A stretch of 17,245 nucleotides of DNA from an uncultured Lachnospiraceae bacterium. GTDB lineage: Bacteria; Bacillota; Clostridia; Lachnospirales; Lachnospiraceae. Under the pieces are notes generated by a model, which ran no database searches, was not told where the DNA came from, and saw only the letters and a program-made list of their open reading frames with translations. The stretch's first letter is position 1; each line of letters opens with the position of its first letter. The position numbers and the translations under genes were made by a program. The stretch is taken from positions 1 through 17,245 of the forward strand of contig CAJUPI010000065.1 in NCBI GenBank assembly GCA_910588125.1, in the 5' to 3' direction. Below are positions 14,586-17,245 of this stretch, in pieces.

Positions 14586-15128
14586 TTAATAATTCTCTGC
14601 ATGAACTTCAAAATAGCTTTGCGGATGATTGCAGGTAGGGCAAACTTCAGGCGCTTTTGTCCCAATGATGATATGCCCACAGTTGCGACATTCCCATACC
14701 TTCACTTCACTCTTTTCAAAGACTGCTGCCGTCTCCACGTTTTTAAGCAGGGCACGATATCTTTCCTCATGATGCTTTTCGATAGCGCCCACGAGCCTGA
14801 ATTTGGCAGCAAGCTCAGCAAAGCCCTCTTCCTCTGCTGTCTTGGCAAAATTCTCATACATATCCGTCCACTCAAAGTTTTCACCGTCAGCGGCGGCGGA
14901 AAGATTCGCCTTTGTATCACCGATTCCGTTTAGCTCCTTAAACCACATTTTTGCATGCTCTTTTTCATTATCCGCCGTTTTCAAAAACAAAGCCGCAATC
15001 TGTTCATACCCTTCCTTTTTCGCTGCTGAGGCAAAATAGGTATATTTATTCCTTGCCTGCGATTCCCCTGCAAATGCCGCCTCCAGGTTTTTCTCTGTCT
15101 GTGTCCCTGTGTACTTCGTTGTTTTCAT
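14586..15128 (-). CDS. rbr: Rubrerythrin
   Basis: A 180-residue di-iron peroxidase of anaerobes that reduces hydrogen peroxide. The ferritin-like part (about 8-130) shows FAGESQARNKY (Glu22), NEKEH (Glu55, His58), a Glu cluster near 98-101 and IEKHHEERY (Glu117, His120). The C-terminal rubredoxin domain has CRNC (147-150) and CPTC (163-166) for one iron. AGGAGG lies about 8 nt before the ATG. It is the last gene of the perR, rubredoxin-GltB, rbr run, 90 nt after the previous stop. Electrons may come from the rubredoxin-containing neighbour, which is inference. Confidence 0.96.
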   Translation of the reverse strand: MKTTKYTGTQTEKNLEAAFAGESQARNKYTYFASAAKKEGYEQIAALFLKTADNEKEHAKMWFKELNGIGDTKANLSAAADGENFEWTDMYENFAKTAEEEGFAELAAKFRLVGAIEKHHEERYRALLKNVETAAVFEKSEVKVWECRNCGHIIIGTKAPEVCPTCNHPQSYFEVHAENY

Positions 15129-15218
15129 GTATTTTCCCTCCTACTTATATTATTTCCTATCACACCATGTCTGCATGACCGTTTCCATCACCGGATCCCC
15201 ATTGCCGAGAATCCTGAT

Positions 15219-16619
15219 CTACACGGATGTCTGACCTGCATGTGCAATATTTGTATATTCGGATACTTCCCGGCTAATCGTACAAAGATCATGTACAGAC
15301 ATGCCATGAATATCCTCATTTCCAGTGATTCTGGCAAATGTTTTTAATTCCTCTCCCGAGCATTTAAGGTAATTCTCTATCCGTTTTGCAGCAATATCAA
15401 TATGAAGCCGCCCACGTAACGTTTCATCCTGAGTAGCTACTCCTACCGGGCACATTCCCGTACCGCAAATACGGTATTGCTGACAGGCAGCCGCCACCAT
15501 AGCCGCCGAAGCAACCGCAACAGCATCCGCTCCCATAGCAATGGCTTTTGCAAAATCAGCCGATACCCGAAGACCTCCCGTGATTACCAAATCGATATCA
15601 GAACCGACAGAATCGAGATATTTTCTCCCACGATAAAGGGCATAGATGGTAGGTACACTGGTGGAATCCCTTATGAGCGCAGGAGATGCTCCCGTTGAGC
15701 CTCCTCTTCCGTCTATAGTTATAAAATCAGGCCTGGCATAAACACAATACTCCAGATCCCTTTCAATACGCCCGGCCGCAATCTTAATGCCAATCGGCCT
15801 TCCCTCACTTCGCATGCGCAATTCACTTACTAGATTCTTCAAATCCTCCTTATTGTTGATTCCGGGAAACCTGGAAGGGCTGATCACATCCTTCCCCAGA
15901 GGCTTATTGCGGATTTTTGCTATCTCAGGTGTAACCTTGGCACCCGGCAGATGTCCCCCCATTCCCGGTTTCGTCCCCTGTCCGATTTTAATCTCAATCG
16001 CATCAGATGTTTTGAGATTTTCATCTGTGACACTATACTGATTTGGCACATATTCAAAGATATACTTGTAAGCCTCCGCCTTTTCTTCCGGCAGAATACC
16101 ACCTTCCCCGCTGCACATAGCCGTCCTCACCGCCGCGCTTCCCTTGGCCATCGCAATTTTCGTCTCTTGGGAAAGCGCACCAAAGGACATATGGGAAATG
16201 TAAACCGGCATATCAAGCACCATAGGCTTTTTCGCATGTTTTCCGATTACCGTTTTTAAAGATACTTCCGCGTGTTCTTCTAAGGGCATTGGATTTAGTT
16301 GCGCCCCAAGCACAAGCACATCGTCCCAGCCTGGCATTCTCATCTGTGTGCCCATTGCATCGATCGCCGGTCTCCCGGTGACTGCCATTTCATGAATTTC
16401 CTTCATGTACCGGTAAACGCTGTCGGTTTTTTGCGTCTCGCCCGGATAGCTTAAATCCTGGTTTCCAGTATATATGGGAACCGTCTTTGCTTCACTTGTC
16501 ACCATTTCAAACTTCTCCGGCAACTGCTTGCAGACAGGACATTCTGTCAACTCAGAAAAAGGCTTTCCGGCTTTTTCCTCATCATACAGATACCCGCAGA
16601 TACTGCATTTGTAGACCAT
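15219..16619 (-). CDS. Rubredoxin-glutamate synthase (GltB FMN domain) fusion oxidoreductase
   Basis: A 466-residue protein. Residues 1-40 are a rubredoxin-like domain with CSIC (5-8) and CPVC (27-30). Residues about 85-440 match the FMN-binding central domain of glutamate synthase, with ISHMSFGALS, GQGTKPGMGGHLPG, TIDGRGGSTGASP and VITGGLR. A CX5CX4C cluster (Cys379, Cys385, Cys390) before PVGVATQ corresponds to the [3Fe-4S] site. The glutaminase domain is absent, so it is not a full GOGAT. Its real reaction is unknown. It lies 15 nt after perR and ahead of rbr, and I infer an electron-transfer role in peroxide defence. GGGGG lies 8 nt before the ATG. The stop is TAG, and 22 further sense codons follow in frame. 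Confidence 0.9.
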   Translation of the reverse strand: MVYKCSICGYLYDEEKAGKPFSELTECPVCKQLPEKFEMVTSEAKTVPIYTGNQDLSYPGETQKTDSVYRYMKEIHEMAVTGRPAIDAMGTQMRMPGWDDVLVLGAQLNPMPLEEHAEVSLKTVIGKHAKKPMVLDMPVYISHMSFGALSQETKIAMAKGSAAVRTAMCSGEGGILPEEKAEAYKYIFEYVPNQYSVTDENLKTSDAIEIKIGQGTKPGMGGHLPGAKVTPEIAKIRNKPLGKDVISPSRFPGINNKEDLKNLVSELRMRSEGRPIGIKIAAGRIERDLEYCVYARPDFITIDGRGGSTGASPALIRDSTSVPTIYALYRGRKYLDSVGSDIDLVITGGLRVSADFAKAIAMGADAVAVASAAMVAAACQQYRICGTGMCPVGVATQDETLRGRLHIDIAAKRIENYLKCSGEELKTFARITGNEDIHGMSVHDLCTISREVSEYTNIAHAGQTSV

Positions 16620-16634
16620 TGTAAATACCCCCTT

Positions 16635-16997
16635 TTATTTTTTCTCTCTGCATTTTGAACAGAGATAAAACACCTTTAAATCATAAGACAGAATTCCCTG
16701 TCCCAGCTGGCTTTCCAGATTTTTGGTCAAATCTTCAAAATTGATATCCGATAATGCACCGCATTTCTGGCATACAAGATGATCATGTTTCTTGATTTTA
16801 TCATAGCGGTCAAGGGAGCCTTCTATCGACATTTTCCGTATCATGCCCTTTTTATACAAAGTATTTAAATTATTGTATACCGTTGCCTGAACGACTTTCG
16901 GCTCTGTTTTCTTCAGTTTTAAGAAAATCTGTTCTGCTGTCATATGCCCACCCGACTCATTGATTAACTTTAAAATCTGTTCCGCATATTTCGTCAC
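16635..16997 (-). CDS. perR: PerR-type peroxide regulator (Fur family)
   Basis: A 120-residue Fur-family repressor with a winged helix at about 1-65 and a dimerisation/metal domain after it. Residues aligning with the PerR sensing site are His18, Asp66, His71, His73 and Asp84; the Asp at the last position favours PerR over Fur. Structural zinc Cys pairs are C76/C79 and C113/C116. PerR with Fe(II) is inactivated by peroxide, which derepresses its targets. The start is GTG at 16997 with AAGGAG 8 nt upstream. It leads the perR, rubredoxin-GltB, rbr operon and has a Per-box in its own promoter, so it is probably autoregulated. Confidence 0.88.
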   Translation of the reverse strand: MTKYAEQILKLINESGGHMTAEQIFLKLKKTEPKVVQATVYNNLNTLYKKGMIRKMSIEGSLDRYDKIKKHDHLVCQKCGALSDINFEDLTKNLESQLGQGILSYDLKVFYLCSKCREKK

Positions 16998-17014
16998 CCT
17001 GTCGTCTCCTTGAT

Positions 17015-17029
17015 TTAGAATTATTCTAA
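17015..17029. promoter_or_regulatory. Per-box operator, perfect 7-1-7 palindrome
   Basis: TTAGAATTATTCTAA is an exact 7-1-7 inverted repeat, differing from the Bacillus Per-box TTATAATnATTATAA by one base per arm. It touches the -10 and covers the expected start site, which suits repression. It lies 17 nt before the perR GTG. Confidence 0.8.
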
Positions 17030-17057
17030 TTATAAATTATTTCAGGGCATTTGTCGA
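17029..17057 (-). promoter_or_regulatory. Promoter of the perR operon
   Basis: On the - strand TCGACA (17052-17057, five of six consensus bases) and TATAAT (17029-17034) are separated by 17 bp. The Per-box starts at the last base of the -10. Confidence 0.8.
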
Positions 17058-17165
17058 GAGAAATTTCATAAATTTCCCAATGTCATTAAGTTTAGCGCTG
17101 GGAATACTCAGCCAGGGAACAAGGAGCGGGAAGCGGCCGGAAATGGTCTGCGGATTTTGACTTTG

Positions 17166-17193
17166 CAGGGATTTAGAAGTCCTTAAATCCCTG
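17166..17193. terminator. Hairpin, possible terminator of a gene beyond the right edge
   Basis: CAGGGATTTA (17166-17175) and TAAATCCCTG (17184-17193) are a perfect 10-bp inverted repeat with an 8-nt loop. The + strand side is followed by AGTTTTG and the - strand side by CAAAGTC, so termination is possible but not compelling. The stretch 17058-17245 has no gene I can support. Confidence 0.45.
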
Positions 17194-17198
17194 AGTTT

Positions 17199-17245
17199 TG
17201 CGATGAAACGAAAATCCACTCTGTCTGAGCGAAGCGAGTTTGGGG
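17199..17245. repeat. Repeat-like tail with the mirror sequence gagcgaagcgag
   Basis: The last bases include GAGCGAAGCGAG, which reads the same in both directions, next to TTTGGGG and CACTCTGTCTGA. Stretches of this style recur in intergenic DNA of some clostridial genomes as far as I recall, but only one copy lies in this window, so repetition is not shown here. Confidence 0.25.

Noticed and set aside
15129..15218. Separate Per-box promoter for rbr
   Set aside because: No palindrome resembling the Per-box and no clear -35/-10 pair in this gap; co-transcription from the perR promoter is simpler.
15150..15221. Pyrrolysine or other recoding at the TAG of the rubredoxin-GltB gene
   Set aside because: No pyl genes are visible and TAG serves as an ordinary stop elsewhere in the window (for example in the GntR gene); kept only as a low-interest observation about the extension.

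Overview
The window reads as chromosomal DNA from an anaerobic, endospore-forming member of the Clostridia, most likely Lachnospiraceae. The basis is protein character together with the gene set: the sporulation genes cotJA-cotJB-cotJC, spoIID and spoIIQ, a T-box leader on ileS, and a PerR/rubrerythrin oxidative-stress operon. The assignment rests on recognition only, because no database search was possible. Apart from two + strand genes, everything is on the - strand.

Layout, left to right. (1) A tRNA-Val(CAC) cut by the window edge, then a two-gene unit of a gluconate 5-dehydrogenase-like SDR enzyme and a GntR/FCD regulator, with GTATAC-type operator boxes over its promoter. (2) A 328-bp spacer holding an unexplained long imperfect inverted repeat. 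(3) The cotJABC spore-coat operon, whose CotJA carries an unusual Cys-rich and Pro/Gln-rich N-terminal extension. Divergent from it is a 137-residue protein that is half Cys and Asn, preceded by a sequence that fits the SigK promoter consensus exactly. A 20-bp perfect bidirectional terminator closes this region. (4) A small two-CBS-domain protein. (5) spoIID and spoIIQ, the engulfment and channel pair. Candidate SigE (mother cell) and SigF (forespore) promoters lie at the expected places, and the SigE one sits inside the loop of the glgP terminator. (6) glgP (glycogen phosphorylase) and ileS (a long, eukaryote-like IleRS) 28 bp apart, driven by a strong promoter followed by an isoleucine T-box with an AUC specifier. 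(7) pncB on the + strand with its own promoter and terminator. (8) An oxidative-stress operon reading perR, then a rubredoxin-GltB fusion, then rubrerythrin. Its promoter carries a perfect 7-1-7 Per-box palindrome. (9) A right-hand edge with a hairpin and a repeat-like tail.

Functionally the window mixes housekeeping genes (ileS, pncB, glgP), sporulation genes and peroxide defence. The least explained element is the Cys/Asn-rich gene facing cotJABC, which together with the Cys-rich CotJA extension suggests a disulfide- or metal-rich spore-coat module.
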